Source of the DNA: Hyperoodon ampullatus
Lineage: Eukaryota; Chordata; Mammalia; Artiodactyla; Ziphiidae
Reading direction: 5' to 3'
DNA: 64,000 nucleotides
Assembly: GCA_949752795.1 (NCBI GenBank)
Contig: OX457070.1
Span: 38,713,185-38,777,184, forward strand
The notes under the pieces were generated by a model. That model did not search any database. It had not been told where the DNA came from and saw only the letters and a list, made by a program, of their open reading frames with translations. Below are positions 47,001 to 58,164 of the stretch, one piece after another; the stretch's first letter is position 1; each line of letters begins with the position of its first letter. A program made the translations under genes and the position numbers.

Positions 47001-47945
47001 GCCTTGTGGAAAAGTCTGGAGGAGGATTATTTATCCACTCCCCCTTCCATCCCACCTCTCTTAAGAGAAGGAGCTAGAACATTGTAGGTCCCTTGGAGTT
47101 TTGTTTAAGACTGACCCTCCCCCTTAGTTTATTAACTGTGTAACATTTTCAGGTTGTTTTTTCCTCTCTGTCTCCAGCAAGTCTCTATTGATCACTATTT
47201 GCAGTTATAATCCCTTTCAAATTTATCATCCATGACTAACATCCCATGTATTGATTAGTGTTGATGGATGTTCCTCTACAGTGTAGAACCACCGTGATCC
47301 CAGCCTGTGACATACAAGAGGGATGGTGAGAGAGAAATACACATTTCCCCTTCTCCTCAATTTTCTTTTGGTAGTTTTCTGCTCCCCCTTTTGTTTACAG
47401 CTTAGATGACTTCTTTCCTACCTATGTAAGGAATTGCTTTGTATATCTTAAGGATAATTTCTTTACTCCTACTGAAGCCTGTTGGGAGGAAAAGGAAGTA
47501 GCCGTGTTGCTACTCCTGGGTGGTTACTGGGGGGTGGGTCGCTGACAGGTCCTGAAGGAGATCAGATTTATGAGGGACATCCACGTGTCTTAACCTAAAG
47601 CCTCAGGTACCAAAGATATAAGGGCTAGTTGTTTAAGGATAAATTACATGTCACTTGTGACTAAGAACAAGGTGTCCAAAATCTGGACTATAAATGGAGT
47701 CATTTGTCAATAGTGCAATATTGGGGGCTCTTTTTTCCATACTGTCTGTAACATCCTCTTTGCCTGTTGTGGGCCAAAGGCAAGTGGTGGCCTGGTTGGG
47801 AAGCTGTGTCCTTATCCGTCCTGCCTGAGCACGTGTCCAGGGCTTCCCATCTTGGAATGTTCTGCTCGTGCATATGAGGTGCCCACCCCACCCACCCACC
47901 AGGCTGGCACTGAGTTGTGGGGGGTCGCCACTCATGGGTGAGCCA
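44050..47945. other. unassigned unique sequence (3.9 kb)
   Basis: This is the longest stretch without an identified repeat. It is somewhat GC-richer with many short frames on both strands (for example 44209-44523 plus, 44465-44743 minus, 46659-46970 plus), none with a recognisable domain. A purine-rich (GGA)n-like tract lies at 46782-46845. I see no CpG island or coherent exon structure. Confidence 0.4.
46782..46845. repeat. GA-rich low-complexity tract
   Basis: Purine-only words such as 'gagaagagaagagagagga' and 'gggaagggggcggagggagg' dominate. It is a potential triplex- or quadruplex-prone sequence on composition alone. Confidence 0.85.
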
Positions 47946-47949
47946 GCAT

Positions 47950-48090
47950 GCAAGTCCTGAGCTCAGCTGCCTTCTCTGTGCAATGGAAATAACAGTACTT
48001 TCCTTGCCCACCTAACAAGGAGTCTAGTGTACCAGCCATGAGAGTGCTTCAAAAAATCGGAAAGGGCCATATAAACCATGAGAGTATAAT
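47950..48090 (+). mobile_element. MIR-like fragment
   Basis: The sequence 'ccttctctgtgcaatggaaa' and 'taacagtactttccttgccc' followed by 'gagagtgcttcaaaaaatcg' resembles the MIR/MIR3 3' half. It is diverged. Confidence 0.5.
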
Positions 48091-48404
48091 GATTACTCTC
48101 AAAGATTTCTCCTTGCACTCTCTGGGTCTCAATCTCTCTCTCTCCTACTCCAAGAAGGTTTTATTACTCTGCAAGGTTTTTCTACGCCAGGGAACTTTAC
48201 CAAAGGACCCAAGGACTAGAGATGAGACTAGAGGGAAGTATAGACTTCACAGGGAATTTAGTGGTCTTGTAGTTTAACCCTTTCATTTGACTTGTGAAGA
48301 ACCTGATGCAGTCTAAATTTTTGGAATAACTTATTTGATATCCCACAGTGTGTGAAACATAAGCCTAGAAAGAAAACTCAGTTTTCTGCCTCTTAGGCAA
48401 GTAA

Positions 48405-48630
48405 CCTTCCTCCTCTTCCCTCCCCTCACACCTCCTCTCCATCTCTCTCCCCCCTTCCTCCTCCTTCCTCTCTTCCTCTCTCCTCCCCTCTCCTTCCCCC
48501 ACCACCTCCCTCCTCCTTTCTCCATCTCTCACTCCCTCTGCTCCCCCTCCCTCCTCTTCTCTCTCTCCTTCCAGCCCTCCCTCCCTCCCTAGCCCTCACC
48601 TCTCTCTATTCCTTTCCCTCTTGCTTTCTC
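48405..48630 (+). repeat. pyrimidine-rich (CCT/CTC)n tract
   Basis: About 225 bp consists almost only of C and T, built from ctcc and tccc words. The minus frame 48331-48525 (R/G/K-rich) is an artefact of this composition. Confidence 0.95.
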
Positions 48631-48639
48631 CAACCCCCT

Positions 48640-49685
48640 TAGCAGTAGAGATACAAGCCATTTGCTCTTAAAGCTCACTTTCACTTTGGAAGACAGAATC
48701 ATTGTCTCAGAAACCCTAGGGTTTCTTCACTACAGAAAACTCACATTAAAAAAGTTAATTTTCTTTCCAAAGGAAAAAAGGCAGGCCAGCTCAGCTCCGA
48801 GGGGAGGGCATATCTACCTACAGAGTGTGCCGTCCTGTCACGCTGTAGCGCTTTTGAATAGCTACTTCGTTGACTCATATGCAAATGATATTTTGTCCTC
48901 CCTCATTGCCTCAGCCCCCACTACTGACAGTAATTTGATGGGATGTTTTTTGCCTCTTATCTATTTTCCAAGTTTTCATGGTCTGTTTGTAATAGTGTTT
49001 TTGGTTCTTTGCGGTAGTTTAAGTTTCTCATATGGGTCTTATTATACCTGAATACTACTCAGCTATTTGATGGCACAGTTGTAAATCCTCAATAAAAGAT
49101 CTTTAATAATCAGTTGGCATTTATTTAATATACCACCCATCTTATTAAATCTAACTCCTTGGATTTAATAAGACAGTTTATTGTATCTTTGCATCGGAAT
49201 AGTGATGCTATAGTTATGCTTGAGAAGGCACTTTCATTATAAACTCCTGTTTTTAGGCACTTATAATTTTCTCAAGTAGCACATTTATTTCAATGTGCAA
49301 TCATTTTCTGTTCTCTTCTCCCTCCCTCTCTCCATTTGTACCATTTTTCTCATTTTTTAAAAGTCTAATAAGAAAGTGGATCTCAAACTTCAGCGAGAAA
49401 AGCTGTGTCATTGGCTGAGAATAGCTGAGCAAATCTGTTAGGCTCTTGAAATCCAGATTATTATTTGTGCCTTCAGTCAACTTGATGCAAATGTTGGTGA
49501 AGGAGACTGCTGGTCCTAGGATTATGCTCCTATAACGTGGGGAATGTTCTCCCAAGTGCCTTCAAGTGCATTTTCCCCCCTTTTCAGGGGTTTAAACATT
49601 CTTCAGCTTTTGCTAGTGCAAGGAAACTGAAGAATTGATCAGGCAGGAAACTGACCAGAATGGACTAGAATGGAGACAGACCTTC
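48640..49685. other. unassigned unique sequence
   Basis: No repeat is recognised. It contains the AP-1/octamer pair at 48871-48886 and a plus frame (48662-49051, 129 codons) without recognised domains that starts in-frame by chance after the pyrimidine tract. Confidence 0.4.
48871..48886 (+). promoter_or_regulatory. adjacent AP-1 and octamer motifs
   Basis: TGACTCA (48871-48877), the consensus AP-1 site, is followed one base later by ATGCAAAT (48879-48886), the perfect POU octamer. They lie in repeat-free DNA. Each word occurs by chance every tens of kilobases, so the tight pair is suggestive but unproven. Confidence 0.35.
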
Positions 49686-49689
49686 CAGC

Positions 49690-50290
49690 TCCTCACTGGC
49701 TGCTTTCCCTCTCCAGCCTACTCATGGTAGAATGTGGGCTGTGCTCCACTGTCTGGCACTTGGCTCACTCTCTGCCTAGTTCACACCAGCTCATCCTTCA
49801 GATCTCAGAACAAGCCTCACTTCCTCAAAGATGCCTGTTGTAACATGTAGACTGAGTCTGGTTCCCTTGCTATATATCTTGTAGAGTTAGAATGGGGCTC
49901 CCTTGCTTTAGAACACGTCTCATTTCCATTTATTACAGTCAGTGGTGCACTGAAGTGCACTCATACTGTCTGATGAGAGCTCATTTTGTATATCTGTTCA
50001 GTTATATATAACCAACTCTATGTTCAGTTATATCATCATGATAACCTGAAAACAGTCATAGGGGGAGTTTGAATGGGCAAATGCTACAAATCAGAAATAA
50101 CTCCCCTGCCAACTCCCCACCAGAGAGCTAGTTTTTAAACATTTACCAGCATAGCACTTATGTGATGATCTGTAAACCCTGTCTTCTCCACTAAACTATA
50201 AACTCCATGAGAACGGGGAGTTTGTCTATTTTGGTCTGCATTGTACTTGAGTCATTGTATGGCATGTAATAAGTGGTCAAAGAACTGAGT
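49690..50290 (+). mobile_element. L2 LINE 3' region, diverged
   Basis: L2-type landmarks: 'gctcatccttcagatctcag', 'cacttcctcaaagatgcctg', and the 3' part 'aactataaactccatgagaa' followed by 'ttgtatggcatgtaataagt'. The middle (49950-50110) is poorly matched and may contain unrelated DNA. Confidence 0.65.
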
Positions 50291-50294
50291 TTAT

Positions 50295-50735
50295 AAAGAG
50301 GTTTGGGACTAGACAGAATCTTACTTAAACAAAGAGTCTGGGCCATTCAAAGGATCTTAATCTCACAAGATCAAGGTTCTCCATGATTTACCTCTAAGAG
50401 TAATTCATCCTGCACCAGAATCTAGCTTCCTAAGAAAAAGAAGATTCTTAGATGTTCAGTTGGTCCCACTGGTGAAGTGGTTCATCAGAAAGCACTTGAA
50501 ACTGTTTAGCCAGGTGTAGCAAGGATAATTCTGGTTAGGCATGGGAAGAGGCTGGACGATGCTCTCTGCCTCTTTTAAATTTATTTTATTAAAAAAGTCT
50601 CTTGTGTTCTGCTGGATAACTACATGCATGGGTTTCATGTTCCTGATTATGAGAGAATGAGACATTTCCCTTCTACCTCCTCACCATGCTCCTACCTAGG
50701 CATTCACTATCTCTTTAGGAGCTTTGTTATCTAGT
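50295..50735. other. unassigned unique sequence
   Basis: Nothing was recognised. Confidence 0.4.
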
Positions 50736-50739
50736 GAAA

Positions 50740-50890
50740 TATTATCTGGACATGAGAACAGAGAGGTCTGGGTTCAAATTTGGGCTATGCCTTGGAAAAT
50801 GATTTCATTCTTAGAGCTTCAGTATCATCATGCCTAAAGTATAATACATCATAAAATTATTACATTACATGAGATTAAACAATATGTGAT
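50740..50890 (+). mobile_element. MIR SINE
   Basis: Diverged MIR: 'gagaggtctgggttcaaatt', 'cttagagcttcagtatcatc' and 'ttacatgagattaaacaata'. Confidence 0.65.
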
Positions 50891-51089
50891 GTTTCTGACA
50901 AACATAAAGATTATTGTTAGTGTTTAAACTTTTTCATCTTTTCTCTAAGACCTGGATTTTGAATTTGTCCTTGTAGTTGAAGAATGGATGACAGAGGGTT
51001 TAGAAATACATAAGGATGGCGCAGATTGCTTGGGTAGGGTAAGGGAAACTTATTAATATTATTGATTCATTAAAAACATTTCCTGTCAA

Positions 51090-52690
51090 GAGTTTCACTT
51101 TCTGTAATGGAGAACTGAGTAATTTGGACATCCACCCACTGAGAACAGCTAGAAAAGCTGGAAAGGCATGGTAGAGCTAATAAGATAGTGCAAACTAATA
51201 GGGCTAAGATCTGGAGAGTAATGAAGCCTAGATAGGTAAGCCCAGAATTTGGAGCAGTGTTTGCCAGTGGCAACTATTGCAATCATGGAAGAGGTTATCT
51301 GGAAGCTGAGAAGCTGGGCACAACTCTTGACAGCCTCACAAGGCTAGGGGGAAAATAAGAGTTCAGGGACTGCAAAGGAATGATAACTCAGGAAAAACAC
51401 TAGGCTTTCAGTTGGGGTAAACTGATTTTATACTTATGTGCAGAGACTGAAGCCCAGTTTCAAATCATCTCAATCTCCTATTGGAATAAGGTGAGCTGGG
51501 ATGCTAGTACTTCTAGCAATCTTTCAAAGGCAAGTATAAATTCTCTCTGGAGGACAACTGTATACTCCTAATCCTGAAATTACTACAATAATTTTCTATA
51601 TACAGTGTTCTGTACTCTAGCAAAAATAACCAAGTGTATAAAATATAAGATAATGTGATAAAAAATTAAGAGAAACAATATATAATATAAACAGACCAGA
51701 GAGGATCCAGATAATGGAGTTATCAGTTATGAATTTTCAGATAACCATGATATATTGATATATTCAATGAAATGAAAGATTGAGAATTTAGGGTATAAAC
51801 CACTCAAATATTCTAGAACTTAGAATACATTTGAAATTAAGAGCTCAGTGGATGGAGTAACAGAGAATGGACACAGCTGAAAAGAGAATAAGTAAACTGT
51901 AATAGAAGTAAAAGAAAATATTAAAAATCAAGCTTTGGGTATAAAAGAAGGAAATGGGGAAAAGAAAAAGAACAAAGAACAGGGAGAAAAGTTCTAAGGT
52001 GTATAATTGGAAGCCCAGCAGGATGAGAGAGAGAGGATTGGGTAAAAGCAGTGTTCTAAGAGACAATGGCTGAGAGTTTCTCAAAACTGATGAAAGGTAT
52101 TGAGTCATATATTAAAGAAGCACTCTGAACCTGAAGTAGAATAAATATAGTAAAATTGCATGCAGCACTAAACTGCTGAAAGCAAAAGACAATGAGAAAA
52201 TCTTAAGAGTAGTCAAAGATAAAAGAGCAACAAGATTAACAATAGACTTTTCAACAATGAAAGTGGAAGCCAGCAGTTAATGAATGGTATATTAAAGACA
52301 CTGAAAAAAAATTGGGCACTTATAATTTTATATCCAGTGAGAACATCCTAAAAAATGAAGGCAAAATAGGAATATTTTTCAATAAGCAAAAACTGAGAGG
52401 ATATGTCACTGCCAGATCTATACTAAAGGAAAGTATAAAGGGTATTATTCAATGATTTCACATTGAGAAATGAAAAGTGGGAAATATGTGGATAGATATA
52501 AATAAATATTAACAATGAAATGATAATGTCATGCAGGAAGAATAAATGTATAGAATTAAAATGTACCATAACAATAGCGTGTAAGTTGGGGATGGGAGAA
52601 TAATGGAGTTAAAGTGTTTTGGGGCACTTGAATTACTCAGGAACAAGTGAAAGTCTGAATTTACATTAGGCTTTGTTACGTCAAGAGTAT
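51090..52690 (+). mobile_element. very old L1, left part (5' UTR/ORF1 region)
   Basis: This is an L1M/HAL1-like element in plus orientation. 'ggataatggagttatcag'-like words, 'ctgctgaaagcaaaagacaa', 'tagacttttcaacaatgaaa' (ORF1 C-terminal region) and 'gggcacttataattttatat' mark it. The younger L1 interrupts it at 52690, and it resumes at 58165. The left boundary is approximate. All reading frames are broken. Confidence 0.75.
52680..52690. repeat. target-site duplication of the 5.5-kb L1 (left)
   Basis: The 11-bp word gtcaagagtat occurs here and exactly at 58165-58175, at the two edges of the younger L1. Confidence 0.85.
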
Positions 52691-53250
52691 GTACATATAT
52701 ATTTATTTTTTAAGTTTTTCAAGACTCTTTAATTTCTTTTATACAGCAGGTTCTTATTCGTTCTCTGTTTTACACATATGAATGTATACATGTCAATCCC
52801 AGTCTCCCAGTTCATCCCACTACCCGCCCCCTCACCCACCCCGCTTTCCCCCGTTGATGTCCATATGTTTGGTCTCTGCACCTGTGTCTTCATTTCTGCC
52901 TTGCAAACCAGTTCATCTGTACCATATTTCTAGATTCCATCTATATGTTAATATACGATATTTGTTTCGCTCTTTCTGACTTACTTCACTCTGTATGACA
53001 GTCTCTAGATCCATCCATGTCTCAACAAATGACCCAATTTTGTTCCTTTTTATGGCTGAGTAATATTCCATTGTATATATGTACCACATCTTCTTTATCC
53101 ATTTATCTGTCGATGGGTGTTTATGTTGCTTCCATGACCTGGCTATTGTAAATAGTGCTGCAGTGAACATTGGGGTGCATGTGTCTTTTTGAATTATGGT
53201 TTTCTCTGGGTATATGCCCAGTAGAGGGATTGCTGGGTTATATGGTAATT

Positions 53251-53266
53251 CTATTTTTAGTTTTTT
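53251..53266. repeat. target-site duplication of nested SINE (left)
   Basis: ctatttttagtttttt occurs here and exactly at 53463-53478. It is L1 ORF2 sequence duplicated when the SINE inserted. Confidence 0.95.
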
Positions 53267-53462
53267 TTGGTGGGGGGGGTGGTTTGCGGTACATGGGCCT
53301 CTTACTATTGTGGAGCACAGGCTCCGGACACACAGGCCCAGCAGCCATGGCTCACGGGTCCAGCCACTCTGCGGCATGTGGGATCCTCCCAGACTGGGGA
53401 ACAAATCCGTGTCCCCTGCATCTGCAGGCAGACTCTCAACCACTGCACCACCAGGGAAGCCC
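53267..53462 (-). mobile_element. CHR-type SINE nested in L1
   Basis: Compact SINE, antisense, with a G-rich patch at 53269-53279 where the T tail would be, then 'tttgcggtacatgggcctct' and the tRNA end 'aaccactgcaccaccaggga'. It lacks a short piece near 53310 ('gtggcc...' half). An exact 16-bp duplication proves the nesting. Confidence 0.95.
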
Positions 53463-54896
53463 CTATTTTTAGTTTTTTAAGGAACCTCCATACTGTTCTC
53501 CATAGTGGCTGTATCAATTTACATTCCCACCAACAGTGCAAGAGGGTTCCCTTTCTCCACACCCTCTCCAGCATTTATTGTTTGTAGATTTTCTGATGAT
53601 GGCCATCCTGACTGGTGTGAGATGATACCTCATTGTAGTTTTGATTTGCATTTCTCTAATAATTAGTGATGTTGAGCAGCTTTTCATGTGCCTCTTGACC
53701 ATCTGTATGTCTTCTTTGCAGAAATGTCTGTATAGGTCTTCTGCCCATTTTTTCATTGGGTTGTTTGTTTTTTGGATATTGAGCTGCATTAGCTGCTTGT
53801 AAATTTTAGAGATTAATCCTTTGTCAGTTGCTTCATTTGCAAATATTTTCTCCCATTCTGAGGGTTGTCTTTTCATCTTGTTTATAGTTTCCTTTGCTGT
53901 GCAAAAGCATTTAGGTTTCATTAAGTCCCATTTGTTTATTTTTGTTTTTATTTCCATTACTTTAGGAGGTGGGTCAAAAAAGATCTTGCTGTGATTTATG
54001 TCAAAGAGTCTTCCTCCTATGTTTTCCTCAAAGAGTTTTATAGTGTCTCACCTTACATTTAGGTCTCTAATCCATTTTGAGTTTATTTTTGTGTATGGTG
54101 TTAGGGAGTGTTCTAATTTCATTCTTTTACATGTAGATATCCAGTTTTCCCAGCACCACTTATTGAAGAGACTGCCTTTTCTCCATTGTATATCCTTGCC
54201 TCCTTTGTCACAGATTAGTTGACCATAGGTGCATGGGTTTATCTCTGGGTTTTCTATCCTGTTCCATTGATCTGTATTTCAGTTTTTGTGCCAGTACCAT
54301 ATTGTCTTGATTACTGTTGCTTTGTAATATAGTCCAAAGTAAGGGAGTCTGACTCCTCCAGCTCCGTTTTTTCCCCCTCAAGATTGCTTTGGCTATTTGG
54401 CATCTTCTAGGTCTCTGTACAAATTTTAAGATTTTTTGTTCTAGTTCCATAAAAAATGCCATTGGTAATTTGATAGGGATTGCATTGAATCTGTAGATAG
54501 CTTTGGGTAGTATAGTCATTTTCACAATATTGATTCTTCCAATCCAAGAACATGGTATATCTCTCCATCTGTTTGTGTCATCTTTCATCAGTGTCTTAAT
54601 AGTTTTCTGAGTACAGGTCTTTTACCTCCTTAGGTAAGTTTATTCCTAGATATTTTATTCTTTTTGTTGCAATGGTGAATGGGATTGTTTCCTTAATTTC
54701 TCTTTCTTATCTTTCGTTGTTAGTGTATAAGAATGCAAGAGAGTTCTGTGCATTAATTTTGTATCCTGCAACTTTACCAAATTCACTGATTAGCTCTAGT
54801 AGTTTTCTGGTGGCATCTTTAGGATTATCTATGTATAGTATCATGTCATCTGCAAGCAGTGACAGTTTTACTTATTTTCCAATTTGTATTCCTTTT

Positions 54897-55050
54897 TTTT
54901 TTTAATCTGAGAAAGTCTTTATGTATCCTTCACTTTCTATTTTTGAATTTTTGAATTTAATATTATTTATTTTTTTATACAGCAGGTTCTTATTAGTTAT
55001 CCATTTTACACATATTAGCATATATATGTCAATCTCAATCTTCCAATTCA
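54897..55050 (-). mobile_element. small L1 3'-end insertion, possible 3' transduction
   Basis: Flanked by the exact word tgtattcctttt (54885-54896 and 55051-55062). Read on the minus strand, it has about 85 bp of L1 3' UTR ('acagcaggttcttattagtt' antisense at 54979-54999), then about 65 bp not belonging to that 3' end (54904-54970), then an A tail (T run at 54897-54903). The extra part resembles old L1 ORF1-region sequence. This is the structure expected when transcription reads past the L1 polyadenylation signal. Confidence 0.8.
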
Positions 55051-57169
55051 TGTATTCCTTTTATTTCTTTTTCTTCTCTGATTGTCATGGCTAGGACTTC
55101 CGAAACTGTGTTGAATAAGAGGAATAAGAGTGGCGAGAGTGGACATCCTTGTCTTTTCCCGATCTTATAGGAATTGCTTTCAGTTTCTCACCATTGAGAA
55201 TGATGTTTGCTGTGCATGTGTCATATATGGCCTTTATTATGTTGAGGTAGGTTCCCTCTATGCCCACTTTATGGAGAGTTTTTTTAATCATAAATGGGTG
55301 TTGAATTTTGTCAAAAACTTTTTCTGTATCTATTGACATGATCATATGGTTTTTATTCTTCAGTTTGTTAATATGGTGTATCACATTGATTGATTTGTTT
55401 ATATTGAAGAATCCTTGCATCCCTGGGATAAATCCCACTTGATCATGGTGTATGATCCTGTCAATGTGTTGTTGGCTTCCGTTTGCTAGTATTTTGTTGA
55501 GGATTTTTGCATCTATATTCATGAGTGATATTGGTCTGTGATTTTCTTTTTTTGTAGTATCTTTGTCTGGTTTTGGTATCAGGGTGATGGTGACCTTGTA
55601 GAATGAGTTTGGGAGTGTTCCTTCCTCTGCAATTTTTTGGAAGAGTTTGGGAAGGATGGGTGTTAGCTCTTCTCTAAATGTCTGATAAAATTCACCTGTG
55701 AAGCCATCTGGTCCTGGACTTTTGTTTGTTGGAAGATTTTTATTCAGAGTTCAATTTCATTACTTGTGATTGGTCATTCATATTTTCTATTTCTTCCTGG
55801 TTCAGTCTTGGAAGATTATACCTTTCTAAGAATTTGTCCATTTCTTCCAGGTTGTCCATTTTACTGGCCTAGAGTTGTTTGTAGTAGTCTCTTTTGATGC
55901 TTTATATTTCTGTGGTATCTCTTGTAACTTCTCCTTTTTCATTTCTAATTTTATTGATGTGAGTCCTCTCCCTCTTTTTCTTGATGAGTCTGGCTAAAGA
56001 TTTATCAATTTTGTTTATCTTCTCAAGGAACCAGCTTTTAGTTTCATTGATTTTTGCTATTGTTTTCTTTGTTTCTATTTCATTTATTTCTGCTTTATTT
56101 TTCATGATTTCTTTCCTCCTACTAACTTTGGGTTTGTTTGCTCTTCTTCTCTAGTTGCTTTAGGTGTAAGTTTAGATTGTTTATTTGCGATTTTTCTTGT
56201 TTCTTGAGGTAGGATTGAATTGCTATAAACTTCCCTCTTAGAACTGCTTTTGCTGCATTCCATAGGTTTTGGATCATCGTGTTTTCATTGTCATTTGTCT
56301 CTAGGATTTTTTTGATTTCCTTTTTGATTTCTTCAGTCATCTCTTGGTTATTTAGTAACGTGTTGTTTAGCCTCCATGTGTTTGTGTTTCTTACATTTTT
56401 TTCCCGGTAATTTATTTCTAATCTCATTGCATTGCAGTTGGAAAAGATGCTTGATGTGGTTTCAGTTTTCTTAAATTTACCGAGGCTTGTTTTGTAACCC
56501 AAAATGTGATCTATCCTGGAAAATGTTCCCTGTTCACTTGGGAAGAAAGTGTAATCTGCTGTTTTCAGATGGAATGTCCTATAAATATCAATTAAATCTG
56601 TCTGGTCTATTTTGTCATTTAAAACTTGTGTTTCCTTATTTATTTTCTGTTTGGATGATCTGTCCGTTGGTGTAAGTGAGGTGCTAAAGTCCCCCACTAT
56701 TCTTGTGTTACTGTTGATTTCCTCTTATAGCTCTTTGCATTTGCTGTGTGTATTGAGATGCTCCTATTTTGTGTGCATATCTAGTTATAATTGTTATATC
56801 TTCTTGGATTGATCCCTTGGTCATTATGTAGTGTCCTTCTTTGTCTCTTGTAACATTATTTTAAAGTCTTTTTTATCTGATACGAATATTGCTACTCCAG
56901 CTTTCTTTTCATTTCCATTTGCATGGAATATCTTTTTCCATCCCCTCACTTTCAGTCTATATGTGTCCCTAGGTCTGAAGTGAGTCTCTTGTAGGCAGCA
57001 TATATATGGGTCTTGTTTTTGTATCCATTCAGCGAACCTGTGTCTTTTGGTTGGAGCATTTAATCCATTCACATTTAAGGTAATTATCGATATGTATGTT
57101 CCTATTACCATTTTCTTAATTGTTTTGGGTTTCTCTTTGTAGGTCCTTTTCTTCTCATGTGTTTCCCAC

Positions 57170-58086
57170 TTAGAGACGTTCCTTAAGCATCTGTTGTGGA
57201 GCTGGTTTGGTGGTGCTGAATTCTCTTAGCTTTTGCTTGTCTGTAAAGCTTTTGATTTCTCCATCAAATCTGAATGAGATCCTTGCTGCGTAGAGTAATC
57301 TTGGTTGTAGTTTCTTCCCTTTCATCACTTGAAATATATCGTGCCACTGCCTTCTGACTTGTAGAGTTTCTGCTGAGAAATCAGCTGTTAACTTTATGGG
57401 AGTTCCTTTGTATGTTATTTGTCATTTTTCCCTTGTTGCTTTTAATAATTTTTCTTAGTTAGTTTGATTACTATGTGTCTCGGCATGTTTCTCCTTAGGT
57501 TTATCCTGCCTGGGACTCTCTGTTCTTCCTGGACTTGGGTGGCTATTTCCTTTTACATGTTAGGAAAGTTTTCGACTATAATCTCTTCAAATGTGTTCCT
57601 GGGTCCTTTCTCTCTCTCTTCTCCTTCTGGGACCCCTATAATGCGAATGTTGTTGCGTTTAATGTTGTCCCAGAGGTCTCTTAGGATGTCTTCATTGCTT
57701 TTCATTCTTTTTTCTTTATTCTGTTCCATGGCAGTGAATTCCACCATTTTGTCCTCCAGGTCACTTATCTGTTCTTCTGCCTCAGTTATTCTGCTATTGA
57801 TTCCTTCTACTGTATTTTTCATTTCAGTTATTGTATTGTTCATCTCTGTTTGTTTGTTCTTTAATTCTTCTAGTTGTTTGTTCTTTAAGTGTTCTAGGTC
57901 TTTGTTAAACATTTCTTACATCTTCTCCATCTTTGCCTCCATTCTTTTTCCGAGGTCCTGGATCATCTTCACTGTCATTATTCTGAATTCTTTTTCTGGA
58001 AGGTTGCCTATCTCCACTTCATTTAATTGTTTTTCTGTGGTTTTATCTTGTTCTTTCATCTGGTACATAGCCCTCTGCCTTTTCAT
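57170..58086 (-). pseudogene. L1 ORF1 pseudogene, minus strand
   Basis: It starts with the ATG complement at 58084-58086 (MKRQRAMYQMKEQDKTTEKQ) and ends at the TAA complement 57170-57172. An in-frame stop follows KMEKM near 57914. The coiled coil then continues (MFNKDLEHLKNKQLEELK) with an extra eight-residue unit compared with the copy at 22945. The RNA-binding segment IRIIGVPEGEE is preserved near 57620-57655. A further stop follows ENFPNM at 57553. It is a pseudogene despite long open parts. Confidence 0.92.
57850..57897 (-). repeat. 24-bp tandem duplication in L1 ORF1 coiled coil
   Basis: Two adjacent 24-bp units (57850-57873 and 57874-57897) differ at two positions and encode, on the minus strand, two copies of an eight-residue LKNKQLEE-like unit. 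The plus-strand L1 at 22025 has a single copy. The length change keeps the reading frame. Confidence 0.9.
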
Positions 58087-58164
58087 TTTGTCTGTCTCTC
58101 TGTGAATGTGGTTTTCGTTCCACAGGCTGCAGGAGTCTTCTTCTTCTGCTGTCTGCCCTCTCAA

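Larger units (their letters stand above)
52913..57111 (-). pseudogene. L1 ORF2 pseudogene, minus strand
   Basis: It starts with the ATG at 57109-57111 (MVIGTYISIITLNVNGLN). The endonuclease part spans 56120-57111 and keeps TLNVNGLN, CLQETHF and GDFSTS (the DFN box has become DFS). The reverse transcriptase follows, with the active-site box as LLADDM near 54840-54857 (first residue changed from F). The C-terminal part runs to about 52913. It is broken into at least seven frames by stops and frameshifts and by the nested SINE and L1 insertions, so it is inactive. Confidence 0.92.
52691..58164 (-). mobile_element. 5.5-kb L1 (inactive), minus strand
   Basis: This is an antisense L1 of the same lineage as the one at 22025: the 3' UTR motif 'tacagcaggttcttattcgt' lies at the left and ORF1 at the right. 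It is truncated just upstream of ORF1, within the 5' UTR, about 80 bp before the start codon. An exact 11-bp target duplication flanks it. It contains a compact SINE (53267-53462) and a small L1 insertion (54897-55050), both of which are younger. The host is an old plus-strand L1. Confidence 0.93.

Noticed and set aside
48331..48525. Arg/Gly/Lys-rich minus frame
   Set aside because: It is the complement of a pure pyrimidine tract.
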